A stretch of DNA of 64,000 nucleotides from Foetidibacter luteolus (GCF_009650435.1 NZ_VVIP01000043.1:273517-337516), one strand, 5' to 3'; shown: positions 8,748 through 17,780, counted from the first letter of the stretch. Program-made: numbers and translations. Notes: a model not told the origin generated them from the letters alone.

Positions 8748-8981
8748 AGGATGCGCAATTCGCTTATTCTACCCAATCCTGGATTAAACAACCCCGAACA
8801 AGGACGCATAGCAGAGAAGCCTGCATTAGCCCAGGGCAGGCTGCTACAGCAACTGGTGAATAGAATTGTTGCAGTACAAGTGAGTGATCCCTAATCGTTC
8901 CTCTCGGGACATACGCAACCAAAGCCAAATAGCAGTACTGCAGCTAAGTACATCATACCGCCTCACAAGCTGCGAAGCAGG

Positions 8982-11381
8982 TTACCTGAGCTTTAATGCT
9001 TTGGCGGCCAACTGGCTTAAGCCAAAGGTTACCAGTAAAATACTAAGGCTGCTGGCTGGCATAAGTATGGCCGCTATTACCGGCGAAAGGTTGCCCTGCA
9101 CCGCATAACTTATACCAACAATGTTATACAGTATAGAAACAACAAAACTGGCCAGAACAATACGTTGGTTTATTTTACAAAGCGTAATGAATTTTTGCAG
9201 CAATGGCAGCTTACCCGCTTCCAGTATGGCATCGCTGGCAGGGGTAAAATTGTTGCTGTTATCGGTAATGGCAATACCGGCGTTGGCCTGCTGCAAAGCA
9301 CCGGCATCGTTAAGGCCGTCACCCGCCATTAGCACTTTTTTGCCCTGTTCCTGCAATAGTTCTATGGCAAGCAGTTTATCTGCCGGTTGCTGGTTAAAAC
9401 GCAATACCGCATCGCTGCCCAGCAACTGGCGCAGGTATTGTTTTTCGCCTTCGTTATCGCCACTTAATATGGTTACCGGGTATTTATTTTTTAACAACGA
9501 TAACAATTGCGGCACCTGTTGCCTATACTGGTTGCGAAACCTGAACAACCCCACCTGCCGGCCCTCAACAGCCAGGTAAACGGTAGTGGCAGCATCTGGC
9601 TGGGCATCATTCAACACAAAAGATTTTGAGCCCAGCATAATAAGGTCGCCATCTACAAAGCCTTCAATGCCTTTGCCTGCGGTTTCTTTAAAAGCCTGCA
9701 CATTTACTATACTGCTAACACGTAAAAATTTAGCTATCGCTTTACTGGCAGGGTGTACTGACTGGGAGGCAAGCGCCGCTACCTTGTTTTTTAAAGCAGC
9801 GGTAAGCGGCTGGCCTTCATATTCTATGCTTTCGCTGCTGCCGGTGGTAAGCGTACCTGTTTTATCGAACACGATATGGTTGATGCCCGCGATAGATTCT
9901 ATGGTTTGGGCATTGCGCAGGTAAAACCCGTTACGGCTTAGTATGCGCAATATGTTGCCATTGGTAAATGTGTTGCTCAGCAGCAGTGCGCAGGGGCAGG
10001 CAACAATCAGCACGGCGGTAACACTGCTCCATACTTTGTGTGTATCACCCTGTATAAACCAGTATAATGCGGCTACGGCCGCGATGGATAAAACTATCCA
10101 GGTAAACCACCTGCTTAAAAAATGAACAAAAGAGTTGTTGGCATCCTGTTTATCTTTTTCGGCTGTATCGCGGTTCCACAGGCGGGTTAAATAACTCTGT
10201 GCCACTTCCTTTATGACCAGCATTTCAATATTGCCGCCGGTTTGCCTGCCACCGGCGTAAATTATTTCACCCATTTCTTTCAGCACGGGGGTTGTTTCGC
10301 CGGTAACAAAACTGTAATCAATTAAAGCAGAGCCGCGGGTTAGAATGCCATCCGCAGGCACCAGTTCGCTGTTATGTATCAGCAGGGTATCATTAAGCTT
10401 TATCTCAGGCAGGCTAACCGGTTCTTCCTTACTATTGGCAAGGCGTGTAACCGCTACAGGAAAGTAAGCGGTATAATCCCTGTCAAAATTTAACTGCCCG
10501 TAAGTCTTGTCCTGCAATACGCGGCCTGCCAGCATAAAAAATACGATACCCGTCATACTGTCAAAGTAGCCGGCGCCGGCGCCAGTTACCACTTCGTACA
10601 TGCTGCGTACAAACGTAACCAGTATGGCCAGCACAATAGGCGCATCTATGTTAAGAAAACGGTGCCGCAAGCTTTTATAAGCGCTTATGTAAAATTCTGA
10701 AGCGCTGTAAAAAACAACCGGCAGGCTAAGCAATACGTTCATTACACGAAAAAGCCCCGCCAGCGATGCTTCTTTGGCATCGATACCAAAGTATTCGGGA
10801 AAGCTAAGCAGCATAATATTGGCGAAGCAAAAACCGGCCACGCCCAGCTTGTATATTTTGGATTTATCAGCAACGGGTTTTTTACCCTTCATATCACCCA
10901 GGCTTATGTAGGGTTCGTAACCTATGCCGGCCAGCAGTTCAGCCGTTTTGCGCAATGATACTTTTTGGTGGTTGAATATGATTTCCACCTCTTTCCTGGT
11001 AAAGTTTACCTTGCTGCCGAGTATATGTTCGTTTAGTTTGTGCAGGTTTTCCAGCAGCCACAGGCAACTGCTGCAATGTATTTGCGGCAGGTAAAAACAT
11101 ACATGGGTTTGCACCGCATCTTTATAGGTGATAAGCGGCGTGGCAATTTTTTCATCATCCAAAAAAGCGAATTTACCCTCCCTTACCCGGTGTTTTTGCG
11201 AAGCGCCGGGATTAGCTGAAAGGTTGTAATACTCGCACAAATCATTTTCAGAAAGTATTTCGTACACCATTTTGCAGCCCTGGCAACAAAAGCTTTTATC
11301 ATGGGCTTTTACGGGCTGCCTGCCGCAATCTTCACCGCAGTGAAAGCATTGTATGTTACTTGTTACTATTGCTGAAGCCAT
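8982..11381 (-). CDS. ccoI: CcoI/FixI-type copper-translocating P1B ATPase
   Basis: A 799-residue heavy-metal P-type ATPase. The N-terminus carries a Cys-rich segment (CFHCGEDC, CCQGC at 32-36) and an HMA-like copper site HCSSC (102-106). Membrane helices, the CPC motif in VACPCALLL, the phosphorylation motif DKTGTLT and the GDGLND hinge follow. CcoI supplies copper to the cbb3 centre. I chose the ATG at 11381. The frame stays open 261 bp further upstream, but that extension is a translated REP-B repeat and is not part of the protein. It is transcribed toward ccoS but separated by 716 bp, so it may have its own promoter. Confidence 0.95.
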   Translation of the reverse strand: MASAIVTSNIQCFHCGEDCGRQPVKAHDKSFCCQGCKMVYEILSENDLCEYYNLSANPGASQKHRVREGKFAFLDDEKIATPLITYKDAVQTHVCFYLPQIHCSSCLWLLENLHKLNEHILGSKVNFTRKEVEIIFNHQKVSLRKTAELLAGIGYEPYISLGDMKGKKPVADKSKIYKLGVAGFCFANIMLLSFPEYFGIDAKEASLAGLFRVMNVLLSLPVVFYSASEFYISAYKSLRHRFLNIDAPIVLAILVTFVRSMYEVVTGAGAGYFDSMTGIVFFMLAGRVLQDKTYGQLNFDRDYTAYFPVAVTRLANSKEEPVSLPEIKLNDTLLIHNSELVPADGILTRGSALIDYSFVTGETTPVLKEMGEIIYAGGRQTGGNIEMLVIKEVAQSYLTRLWNRDTAEKDKQDANNSFVHFLSRWFTWIVLSIAAVAALYWFIQGDTHKVWSSVTAVLIVACPCALLLSNTFTNGNILRILSRNGFYLRNAQTIESIAGINHIVFDKTGTLTTGSSESIEYEGQPLTAALKNKVAALASQSVHPASKAIAKFLRVSSIVNVQAFKETAGKGIEGFVDGDLIMLGSKSFVLNDAQPDAATTVYLAVEGRQVGLFRFRNQYRQQVPQLLSLLKNKYPVTILSGDNEGEKQYLRQLLGSDAVLRFNQQPADKLLAIELLQEQGKKVLMAGDGLNDAGALQQANAGIAITDNSNNFTPASDAILEAGKLPLLQKFITLCKINQRIVLASFVVSILYNIVGISYAVQGNLSPVIAAILMPASSLSILLVTFGLSQLAAKALKLR

Positions 11382-11481
11382 ACTTGTGGTGATTAAGGTT
11401 TTGCGACATGCCCCAAGGGCTGTTGTTTTTTCTTTTGCTGTGTACAAAGCTGCCCGCAAAAAGGCAGCGTGCTGCACTGTC

Positions 11482-11590
11482 GGGTGAGGGATTGAAGCGG
11501 TTACCCCGCTGAAGCCATCGCAGCTCTGCCTTGTGGCGGAGTAATAGCGGAAAGCCCGACCCCTTGCGCAGCTTGGGGGCACCCCCAAAC
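11482..11590 (-). repeat. REP-B short-form copy
   Basis: Read on the minus strand: GGGGGTGCCCCCAAGCTGCGCAAGGGGTCGGGC, then TTTCCGCTATTACTCC, a short variable middle and CGCTTCAATCCCTCACCCG. It is the same short form as 55249 and 63335. It overlaps the falsely extended 5' end of the ccoI reading frame. Confidence 0.82.
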
Positions 11591-11690
11591 TCTTTCCAGA
11601 CAGGGCAAAGCCCTGCTGAAAAAATGTATCAAACAAAAGCAAAACTATACCGCACCATAAACCATAACATGATAAATAACAATCCGGTAT

Positions 11691-11704
11691 ATGATTATCG
11701 TCAG
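11691..11704. promoter_or_regulatory. Weak FNR-like half-palindrome upstream of hemN
   Basis: ATGAT-TATC-GTCAG matches 7 of 10 positions of TTGAT-N4-ATCAA and lies 34 bp upstream of the hemN start. hemN is often FNR-controlled, but this match alone is weak. Confidence 0.3.
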
Positions 11705-11738
11705 CATTTTGACTGTGATGCGAGGTTATTTTCGGAAG

Positions 11739-13112
11739 ATGAACAATAGCCTTTTGCCCGACATGCGGCTGGTAAAAAAATACAACACCCCGGTACCCAG
11801 GTACACCAGCTACCCCACTGTACCATATTGGAACGGGCAGGTTGATATTACTGCATGGCAGCAGCGGCTTACAAAGTCATTTTCCGCTTCTAACACGGTT
11901 AACGGCATTAGCCTGTATATACACCTGCCTTTTTGCGAGTCTCTCTGCACTTACTGTGGCTGCAATAAAAAAATAACCGCCAACCACCAGGTTGAAAGTG
12001 CTTACCTGCATGCTTTGGAAAAAGAGTGGAGCCTTTACCTGCGGTTATTGGGCAGTACGCCGGTGATACGGGAGCTGCACCTGGGCGGGGGCACCCCCAC
12101 TTTTTTTAGCCCGGAAAACCTGGGCAGGTTAATGGAAATGCTGCTGGAAAAAAGCGCCATTCACCCTATGCATGAGTTTAGTGTGGAAGGGCACCCCAAT
12201 AACACTACGTTAGCGCACCTGCAGGTATTGTACAAATATGGTTTTCGCCGCATAAGTTATGGCGTGCAGGACCTTGATGAAAAGGTGCAACAGGCTATTA
12301 ACCGGGTACAGCCTTTCAGCAACGTGCAGCATGGGGTGCAAATTGCCAAAAAAGCTGGTTTTACTTCCGTAAACTTCGATTTGATTTATGGCCTGCCGCT
12401 ACAAACACAACAAAGCATTGAAAACACTATGCGGCAGGTATTGCAGCTTAAGCCGGAACGCATTGCCTTTTACAGCTACGCACACATACCCTGGAAAAGC
12501 AGGGGCCAGCGACTTTTTGATGAAAGCCATTTGCCTGCCGCGGGGGAGAAATTGCAGTTATACTTAACCGGCAGGCAAATGTTGCTGGCCGGGGGTTACA
12601 CCGATATTGGCATGGACCATTTTGCCCTTGCCGGCGATGCCTTGCATACCGCCTACCTTAACGGCCGTTTGCACCGCAATTTTATGGGCTATACCACCAG
12701 CCATACAGAAATGCTTATCGGGCTGGGTGTATCCGCCATCAGCGATTGCGGCATTGGCTATGCCCAAAACGAAAAGCAATTGCAGGATTATTACAGGCAG
12801 GTAAACAGCGGGCAGCTTGCCATTAAAAAGGGATACCTGCTTAACAGGGAGGATATTGCTTTGCGGCAATACATACTGGATATCATTTGCAAGGGGCGTA
12901 CACAGTTTGCAGAAGATGATTTGCCTTTGCTTAATAAATACTGCTTTAACCACCTGGAAGCGCTTGCCGCGGATGGCCTTGTGCAGTATAACCAAACCGG
13001 GGCTGCTGTAACTGAGGCCGGGCATTATTTTCTCCGCAACATTTGCCGGGCTTTTGATGTAACGGCGGAACGGAACAGTTTGCAAAGCAATATTTTCAGC
13101 AAGGCCATATAG
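11739..13112 (+). CDS. hemN: Oxygen-independent coproporphyrinogen III oxidase
   Basis: A 457-residue radical SAM enzyme. The motif CESLCTYCGC (Cys66, Cys70, Cys73, with Cys75 following) matches the HemN CxxxCxxCxC cluster site, preceded by the HemN-typical VPRYTSYPTVPYW. GGGTPTF and the SVEGHP segment bind SAM and substrate. It decarboxylates coproporphyrinogen III to protoporphyrinogen IX without oxygen, so heme for the nearby cbb3 oxidase can be made at low oxygen. I chose ATG 11739 (MNNSLLPDMRLV). An upstream in-frame ATG at 11691 would add 16 unlikely residues across a possible regulatory site. Confidence 0.96.
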   Translation: MNNSLLPDMRLVKKYNTPVPRYTSYPTVPYWNGQVDITAWQQRLTKSFSASNTVNGISLYIHLPFCESLCTYCGCNKKITANHQVESAYLHALEKEWSLYLRLLGSTPVIRELHLGGGTPTFFSPENLGRLMEMLLEKSAIHPMHEFSVEGHPNNTTLAHLQVLYKYGFRRISYGVQDLDEKVQQAINRVQPFSNVQHGVQIAKKAGFTSVNFDLIYGLPLQTQQSIENTMRQVLQLKPERIAFYSYAHIPWKSRGQRLFDESHLPAAGEKLQLYLTGRQMLLAGGYTDIGMDHFALAGDALHTAYLNGRLHRNFMGYTTSHTEMLIGLGVSAISDCGIGYAQNEKQLQDYYRQVNSGQLAIKKGYLLNREDIALRQYILDIICKGRTQFAEDDLPLLNKYCFNHLEALAADGLVQYNQTGAAVTEAGHYFLRNICRAFDVTAERNSLQSNIFSKAI

Positions 13113-13232
13113 CCTGATGAAACTCATGCGGCATATTGACTGCCGTTGTGAGATGCGCATTAACCGCACACTACATTTGTTATGCTGCCGCTGTTTAGCG
13201 GATATAACAGGAACAACTTAAAGGAGTATGAG

Positions 13233-13604
13233 ATGAAATTACTTATCAACGATAACACAACCACAGAAAAAATACAGGAAGTATTCGGCAGCCTGTACCC
13301 GTTTTTACGGATTATATTTTATGCCCAGGAAACAGCGCACCCGCAACGAAGGCTGGTAAACGGTAACGTAGCGCATTTGCTGGCACATGCAGAGGAATAT
13401 TGCTTTGTAGATATAAGTGGCCACCGCACAGTTTCAGAAGTGGAAGCTGATTTTTTATCGCTGGGTTTGCAGGCGCAGATATTGCGCAAAAGCGGCTCCG
13501 TATGGATTGAAACCCTGCTTACACGTAACTGGCCGCTGGAAAGGCAAAACCACGAAGGCGAATTGCTGAGCGCCGCCCTGGCGCCGGTTAGCAGCAGAAA
13601 GTAA
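13233..13604 (+). CDS. Protein of unknown family, paralogue of the protein at 17246-17656
   Basis: A 123-residue, probably cytosolic protein; I recognise no named domain. The start at 13233 is supported by AAGGAG at 13221-13226. Visible elements are YPFLRIIF (22-29), FVDISGHRTVSEVEADFLSLG (58-78), then AQ..., W91 and a C-terminal tail. The same framework (YPLLKVQF, DISKHRQVNQVEED, LG..AQ, W) occurs in the 136-residue protein at 17246-17656, so the two form a family inside the low-oxygen cluster. It follows hemN by 120 bp on the same strand. Function unknown. Confidence 0.82.
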   Translation: MKLLINDNTTTEKIQEVFGSLYPFLRIIFYAQETAHPQRRLVNGNVAHLLAHAEEYCFVDISGHRTVSEVEADFLSLGLQAQILRKSGSVWIETLLTRNWPLERQNHEGELLSAALAPVSSRK

Positions 13605-13652
13605 TTTTTTACAAAACCTAATTATGTTTTTTTATAAGACTGTTTGAAGAAC

Positions 13653-14021
13653 TTATGAATCTTCAAAATCCTGCAACACGCCGTTGTACAAAGCCTCTTG
13701 TTCCCAGGTTATACCATAAGGGGCGCCACCACTGGTATATCCAGCGATAAAAGCAAAGTTTTCATCGCATTCAATCTCTGAATCCGCTGGTTCCACGATG
13801 CTTTTTGCTTGCGCTTTCTCCTGTTTCTGCCTACCTCTTGCTGCCAGGCTTTGCCTAACCGCAGTCTCGTATTGTTCGGTTATTTCAATGCCCAGCATAC
13901 GCAACTCCTTTATGGCACAAATAAGGTCAACACCAAATTTTTTGCTGTAGCCTTTTACAATATTTTTTCCGCTATATGTTGGCATCCATTTCATTGCCAG
14001 GTTCAATCTTTCTTTCCGCAT
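13653..14021 (-). CDS. Hypothetical protein, 122 aa
   Basis: A 122-residue soluble protein beginning MRKERLNLAMKWMPTYSGKN, with a Lys/Arg-rich N-terminal half, an EITEQYETAVRQSLAARGRQKQ helix and an acidic C-terminal half ending ALYNGVLQDFEDS. The N-terminal part (KWMPTY..KNIVKGYSKKFGVDLICAIKELRMLG) looks like a small helical, possibly DNA-binding, fold, but I cannot assign a family. It lies between convergent gene 13233 and the minus-strand regulator operon, 69 bp downstream of the regulator gene. Confidence 0.72.
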   Translation of the reverse strand: MRKERLNLAMKWMPTYSGKNIVKGYSKKFGVDLICAIKELRMLGIEITEQYETAVRQSLAARGRQKQEKAQAKSIVEPADSEIECDENFAFIAGYTSGGAPYGITWEQEALYNGVLQDFEDS

Positions 14022-14090
14022 ACGTAATTTTCATTTTACCAGGCCGATCTGTGAAAAGGGCATACTTTATACTTCACAATCAATCACCCT

Positions 14091-15146
14091 TTAATACAAC
14101 AGGTTACGCAGTTTGTTTTCATTAATCAACGTAATGGAGTGGCCATCTATGGCTATCAACTGCTCTGTTTTAAAGTCTGCCAAGGTGCGTATTAAAGATT
14201 CAGTTGCTATGCCAATGCTGTTGGCCAGGTTTTCCCTTGATAAGGTGAAGGAAGTTTTTTCCGCCCCGCCCTTCCTGAATTTTTCAGCCGCCTTTACCAG
14301 GCCATACGCCACTTTTTTTCTAAGGGAGTTGTAAGCGATATTTAAAAGCATTTCTTCTTTCTCCGCAATATTACGGCTAACCAGCTTAATAAACTGCCTG
14401 GCCACCTGGGTGTTGGCCGTAACCAGGTGTAAAAATTCTTCCCTTGGTATCAGCATCAGCCTTGCATCTTCCAGCACCTGGGCATTATCTGTGTAATTGG
14501 TTTCTTCCAGTATGGGCAGGTACCCCAAAAAATCGCCCGGGGCGTATATCTGCGTTATCAGCTCTTTGCCATCGGCATGGGTACGGTATCCTTTAATGCG
14601 GCCGCTCACTACATAATACACGGCCTTGGGCTTTTGGCCCTCACAGTACAATACTGTCTTTTTTGTATAATCGTACATCTCCCGCTCGTCAGACAGCAAG
14701 GGGTTTTTATTGGAAGATGCTTCAGACCTTATGCTTTTTAACTCATCCCCCGCAGAGTGAAAGCTTTGTTTCAATGCTTCTGTTTTCTTAAGCCTTATTT
14801 CAACGGCGTTCAGCAGCTCTATGCCATCAAAAGGTTTTGTTATATAGTCATCGGCGCCCATTTCCATACCCTTTCTAAAGTCTCCTTTTTCAGATTTTGC
14901 GGTTAGAAAAATAAACGGGATGGCATTTGTTTCAACCCGTTTGTTAAGCAGGTGTAATACGCCATAACCATCCAGTACAGGCATCATGATATCACAAACC
15001 ACCAGGTCAGGCAACTCACGCAACGCCGTTTCCACACCTTCCTTTCCATTAGGGGCGGTAAAAACTTTGTAATTGGATAGTTCCAGTATCTCGGCAATAT
15101 TTTCCCGCACTTCATCATTGTCTTCTATTACCAGTATCTTTTTCAT
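14091..15146 (-). CDS. Response regulator with receiver and CRP/FNR-type DNA-binding output
   Basis: A 351-residue fusion. A receiver domain (1-120; EDND pocket 8-11, phospho-acceptor Asp52, Lys in ITKPF near 104) is followed by a cyclic-nucleotide-binding-like barrel (about 150-260) and a Crp-type winged helix at the C-terminus. The recognition helix region GIATESLIRTLADF keeps the Glu and Arg that in CRP and FNR contact the TGA core (E181/R185 in CRP, E209/R213 in FNR), with Ile at the FNR Ser212 position. No FNR cysteine cluster is present, so input comes from phosphorylation. It overlaps the PAS kinase gene by 4 bp and is probably the regulator of the nearby TGAT-N4-ATCA sites. Confidence 0.93.
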   Translation of the reverse strand: MKKILVIEDNDEVRENIAEILELSNYKVFTAPNGKEGVETALRELPDLVVCDIMMPVLDGYGVLHLLNKRVETNAIPFIFLTAKSEKGDFRKGMEMGADDYITKPFDGIELLNAVEIRLKKTEALKQSFHSAGDELKSIRSEASSNKNPLLSDEREMYDYTKKTVLYCEGQKPKAVYYVVSGRIKGYRTHADGKELITQIYAPGDFLGYLPILEETNYTDNAQVLEDARLMLIPREEFLHLVTANTQVARQFIKLVSRNIAEKEEMLLNIAYNSLRKKVAYGLVKAAEKFRKGGAEKTSFTLSRENLANSIGIATESLIRTLADFKTEQLIAIDGHSITLINENKLRNLLY

Positions 15147-16408
15147 GGTAAGGCGTTTATTTTTTGTGGTAGGTGTACGGTAAAAGAAGTTCCCTCATTC
15201 AGCTTACTTTCAACGGCTATGTTTCCATGCATCAATTCAAGATACTTGGTTATAATGTGCAGCCCAAGCCCGGTGCCCTGTATGTTAACGGCATTCTTTG
15301 CACGAAAGAAACGGCCGAACAAACGCTCCATATCATCTTCAGCAATACCAATGCCCTGGTCTTTTACAACAAGTGTAAAAAGCCTGGGTTGCAATATGGT
15401 TTTTACTTCAATCACGGCACCCTCGCCAGAAAACTTTATGGCGTTGGATAGCAGGTTGTTTAAAATATTTTTCAGCAGGTGCCTGTCAATTTCCACGCTG
15501 GCATGGCCCTCTTTTACAAATGTTACCTGCTGGTCTTTTTTAAGGCCCTGTTCCATTTCATGTATCGCATTCTGTATTTCTGCAAAAAGCTCTTCGGGCG
15601 TTAAAACCTGCATGGTGGCGGTAACCAATCCTTCTTCCAGCCTGCCCAGCGACAGAAAATCCTCCAGTATATTCTTCATATCGCTGACAGCCCCTTTTAT
15701 GCGGCCGATATGCTTTTGCGTTTTGCCGCTTTCTTCACCTTGTGTATATTTTTCAAGCAGGTAGGTGGATGAAAGGATGGTGCTTAATGGCGTACGGAAT
15801 TCATGGGAAGCCATGGTAACAAACCTTGATTTCAACTCTCCCAATTGCTTCTCTGTTTCCAGCGCTTCACTTAGCTCTTCCTTGGATTTTTCAAGGGCAC
15901 TCATCGTTTCCCTGAGCATATTGGTACGGGCTTCTACCTTTTCTTCCAGCAAACTGTTAAGCTGCTTTATTTCCAGTGTAATTTTTTCCAGTTCGGCCTT
16001 CTGCTGCAGCACCAGTTGTTCCTGTTTTTTACGTATGGTAATATCTATGATAAAAGCTATAACAAACATTTGCCCCTGCAGCTCGTAATTGCTAAGGCTT
16101 ATCTCCACCGGAAATTCAGTACCATCTTTACGTTGGGCAAACAGGTCACGCCCTTCACCCATTCTCCTGGGCGCAGGGTGTTGGTAATAAACATCCCGCT
16201 GCCTGTGGTGCCCGTGCTGAAAACGGTATGGCACCAGCATGTCAACCGTTTTGCCCTGTAGCTCCTGTACAGTGTAGCCAAATTGCTGCTCAGCATAGCT
16301 GTTGGCATTTACAATAATGCCATTGCGGTTGGTAACAATCATACCCAGCGTGGCATGATTGAACAACGCTTCAAACTGGTTGGCATTATCTGTATGTTCA
16401 TGTTGCAT
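15143..16408 (-). CDS. Soluble PAS-domain sensor histidine kinase (FixL-like arrangement)
   Basis: A 421-residue cytosolic kinase without membrane helices: PAS domain (about 10-128), coiled coil (130-200), HisKA with phospho-acceptor His202 in MASHEFRTPLST, and HATPase (DNA..., GIGI and GTGLGL boxes). In the PAS domain, His65 (PYRFQH) and Arg87 (MGEGRD) align with the heme-binding His200 and oxygen-gating Arg220 of Bradyrhizobium FixL. These residues also occur in many non-heme PAS domains, so heme is only possible. I prefer ATG 16408; an in-frame Met at 16468 would add 20 residues. It is coupled to the REC-CRP regulator by a 4-bp overlap. Confidence 0.92.
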   Translation of the reverse strand: MQHEHTDNANQFEALFNHATLGMIVTNRNGIIVNANSYAEQQFGYTVQELQGKTVDMLVPYRFQHGHHRQRDVYYQHPAPRRMGEGRDLFAQRKDGTEFPVEISLSNYELQGQMFVIAFIIDITIRKKQEQLVLQQKAELEKITLEIKQLNSLLEEKVEARTNMLRETMSALEKSKEELSEALETEKQLGELKSRFVTMASHEFRTPLSTILSSTYLLEKYTQGEESGKTQKHIGRIKGAVSDMKNILEDFLSLGRLEEGLVTATMQVLTPEELFAEIQNAIHEMEQGLKKDQQVTFVKEGHASVEIDRHLLKNILNNLLSNAIKFSGEGAVIEVKTILQPRLFTLVVKDQGIGIAEDDMERLFGRFFRAKNAVNIQGTGLGLHIITKYLELMHGNIAVESKLNEGTSFTVHLPQKINALP

Positions 16409-16500
16409 GTTTATATGGAGGTTGAGCGTTAGCCGGAGGCGGCCATAAAAATACATTTGTATACCCAAAGGCTAAAGTATTTAAGGACGGTTTTTGCATA

Positions 16501-16514
16501 TTGATGAACATCAG
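16501..16514. promoter_or_regulatory. FNR-like box, kinase/DoxX divergent promoter (1)
   Basis: TTGAT-GAAC-ATCAG matches TTGAT-N4-ATCAA at 9 of 10 positions. It lies 93 bp upstream of the kinase start and 145 bp upstream of the divergent DoxX gene. Confidence 0.7.
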
Positions 16515-16522
16515 TTTTGCAG

Positions 16523-16536
16523 ATGATTGCAATCAC
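16523..16536. promoter_or_regulatory. FNR-like box, kinase/DoxX divergent promoter (2)
   Basis: ATGAT-TGCA-ATCAC has the full TGAT-N4-ATCA core and starts 22 bp after the first box, about two helical turns, so two dimers could bind on the same DNA face. This suggests one box for each direction, or autoregulation of the kinase/regulator operon. Confidence 0.65.
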
Positions 16537-16658
16537 TGTAAAAGTGTTATAGCTGCGGGGATAATTTTTGCATTGCTTTATGTTGCAAAGTACTTGTAAT
16601 TAGCTACATTCATAATACAGAGAAAAAAACAGGCAAAGAACACCATAACCAAGGCATT

Positions 16659-17108
16659 ATGAAACCAGGAAAAAGCCCCTTTGGACGTTACCGGAAAAGG
16701 CCCGTTTCATTGTACATCATGTCAGCATTGTACGTGCTGGCCGGCCTCAACCATTTTATTAATACAGATGCTTATCTTTCTATGATGCCGCCTTATCTGC
16801 CCTGGCATAAAAGCCTTATTTACCTGAGCGGCACGCTGGAAATAAGCTTTGGGCTTTTACTGATACCTTACAGCACCCGCCGTTTTGCCGCGTTGGGTAT
16901 TATATTTCTGCTAATTACGGTTTTTCCTGCCAACATACAGGTAATGCTGAACTATATGGACCACCACAGCCCTTACACATGGCTTACTGTTGTAAGATTA
17001 TTCCTGCAATTGGGGCTTATATGGTGGGCCTACCAATACCACAAGCGCCCTTTAAAAACATACAAAGGCTTCGATATAACAAGGCAACGGCTGGAAATTA
17101 ATCAATAA
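16659..17108 (+). CDS. DoxX-family small membrane protein
   Basis: A 149-residue protein with four hydrophobic segments (about 17-33, 50-68, 73-93 and 107-126), the DoxX/MauE-like layout. ALYVLAGLNHFINTDAYLSMMPPYLPWH and the GTLEISFGLLL segment are typical of the DoxX family. Members are linked to quinol oxidation or envelope redox stress in some organisms, but the function here is unknown. It is transcribed divergently from the PAS kinase, with two FNR-like boxes in the shared promoter, which ties it to the low-oxygen regulon. Confidence 0.87.
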   Translation: MKPGKSPFGRYRKRPVSLYIMSALYVLAGLNHFINTDAYLSMMPPYLPWHKSLIYLSGTLEISFGLLLIPYSTRRFAALGIIFLLITVFPANIQVMLNYMDHHSPYTWLTVVRLFLQLGLIWWAYQYHKRPLKTYKGFDITRQRLEINQ

Positions 17109-17134
17109 GATTTTTGCAGAAAGAGAAGGATATT

Positions 17135-17235
17135 ATGGGCCCGGCAGCAGGAACGCCCCCGTCCCCTGAAGGGGTGTTTTATGAGCCCGGCAGCAAGAAC
17201 TACTATGGGGCTTTACTTGCGTCGCACTCTTCAGG
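17135..17235 (+). repeat. REP-A type 2 copy with duplicated head
   Basis: The head ATGGGCCCGGCAGCAGGAAC (17135-17154) is followed by a small CCCCTGAAGGGG hairpin, then a second head ATGAGCCCGGCAGCAAGAAC (17181-17200) and the core TTGCGTCGCA (17217-17226). It lies between the DoxX gene and the convergent gene at 17246, whose 3' end begins right after it. Confidence 0.75.
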
Positions 17236-17245
17236 GCTTTGTTCT

Positions 17246-17656
17246 TTACCGGGCAGGCATAGCGTAACCGGCAACAGGCTTTTTGCGCAGTGCTTTACTC
17301 TTTATGCTTATGCAGGCTTCACAGCAAAGTTCACCCAAAGTATAATAAGCTTTGTTCTTAACAGCAACCCAGTTATCGCCCTGTTTGCAACACAACTGTG
17401 CATAAGGGCCTAACAGTGCCTGCATATCTTCTTCCACCTGGTTTACCTGCCTGTGTTTACTGATATCAATTTTCCAGTTACAGGTATAGCCGTCATAAAA
17501 GCGCAGAGATTGTACAGGCTTTAAAACAACATCTGCCGGTATAGGCTGCTTACGTTGCGGAAAGCGGAAGAACTGCACCTTAAGTAAAGGATAAGCCTGC
17601 TGCATCTGCTGCTGTATGCTGAATACTGGGTTCGCTTTTTGAATAATCAAAAACAT
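17246..17656 (-). CDS. Protein of unknown family, paralogue of the protein at 13233-13604, with Cys-rich tail
   Basis: A 136-residue protein sharing the framework of the 13233 protein: YPLLKVQF (22-29), KIDISKHRQVNQVEEDMQAL (62-81), LG..AQ and W96. The C-terminus differs, carrying LCC (88-90) and CCEACI (111-116), two cysteine clusters that could bind metal or form disulfides. The 13233 paralogue lacks them. The last 20 or so residues abut a REP-A repeat, so the exact ancestral C-terminus is unclear. No family can be named. Its placement between the DoxX gene and the SDR operon again puts it in the low-oxygen cluster. Confidence 0.75.
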   Translation of the reverse strand: MFLIIQKANPVFSIQQQMQQAYPLLKVQFFRFPQRKQPIPADVVLKPVQSLRFYDGYTCNWKIDISKHRQVNQVEEDMQALLGPYAQLCCKQGDNWVAVKNKAYYTLGELCCEACISIKSKALRKKPVAGYAMPAR

Positions 17657-17780
17657 AAGGATGCTTTAGAAATAACTATTTATTACTTTATACCACTTTT
17701 ACATTCAAGTTGTTTACGTAGTATAAGCCTGCCTGCACTATAGGTGCTACCGTATGTACACATTTTTTGAAGAAAAAAAA

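Noticed and set aside
8384..8863. 159-codon frame in the ccoI-ccoS gap
   Set aside because: It runs through a REP-A copy and the palindrome array and encodes no recognisable domain; the periodic palindromes explain the open frame.
11382..11642. N-terminal extension of CcoI
   Set aside because: These 87 codons translate a REP-B repeat; the Cys-rich ATPase N-terminus begins at ATG 11381.
12564..13169. 201-codon antisense frame opposite hemN
   Set aside because: Shadow of a certain gene; no family resemblance or start signal.
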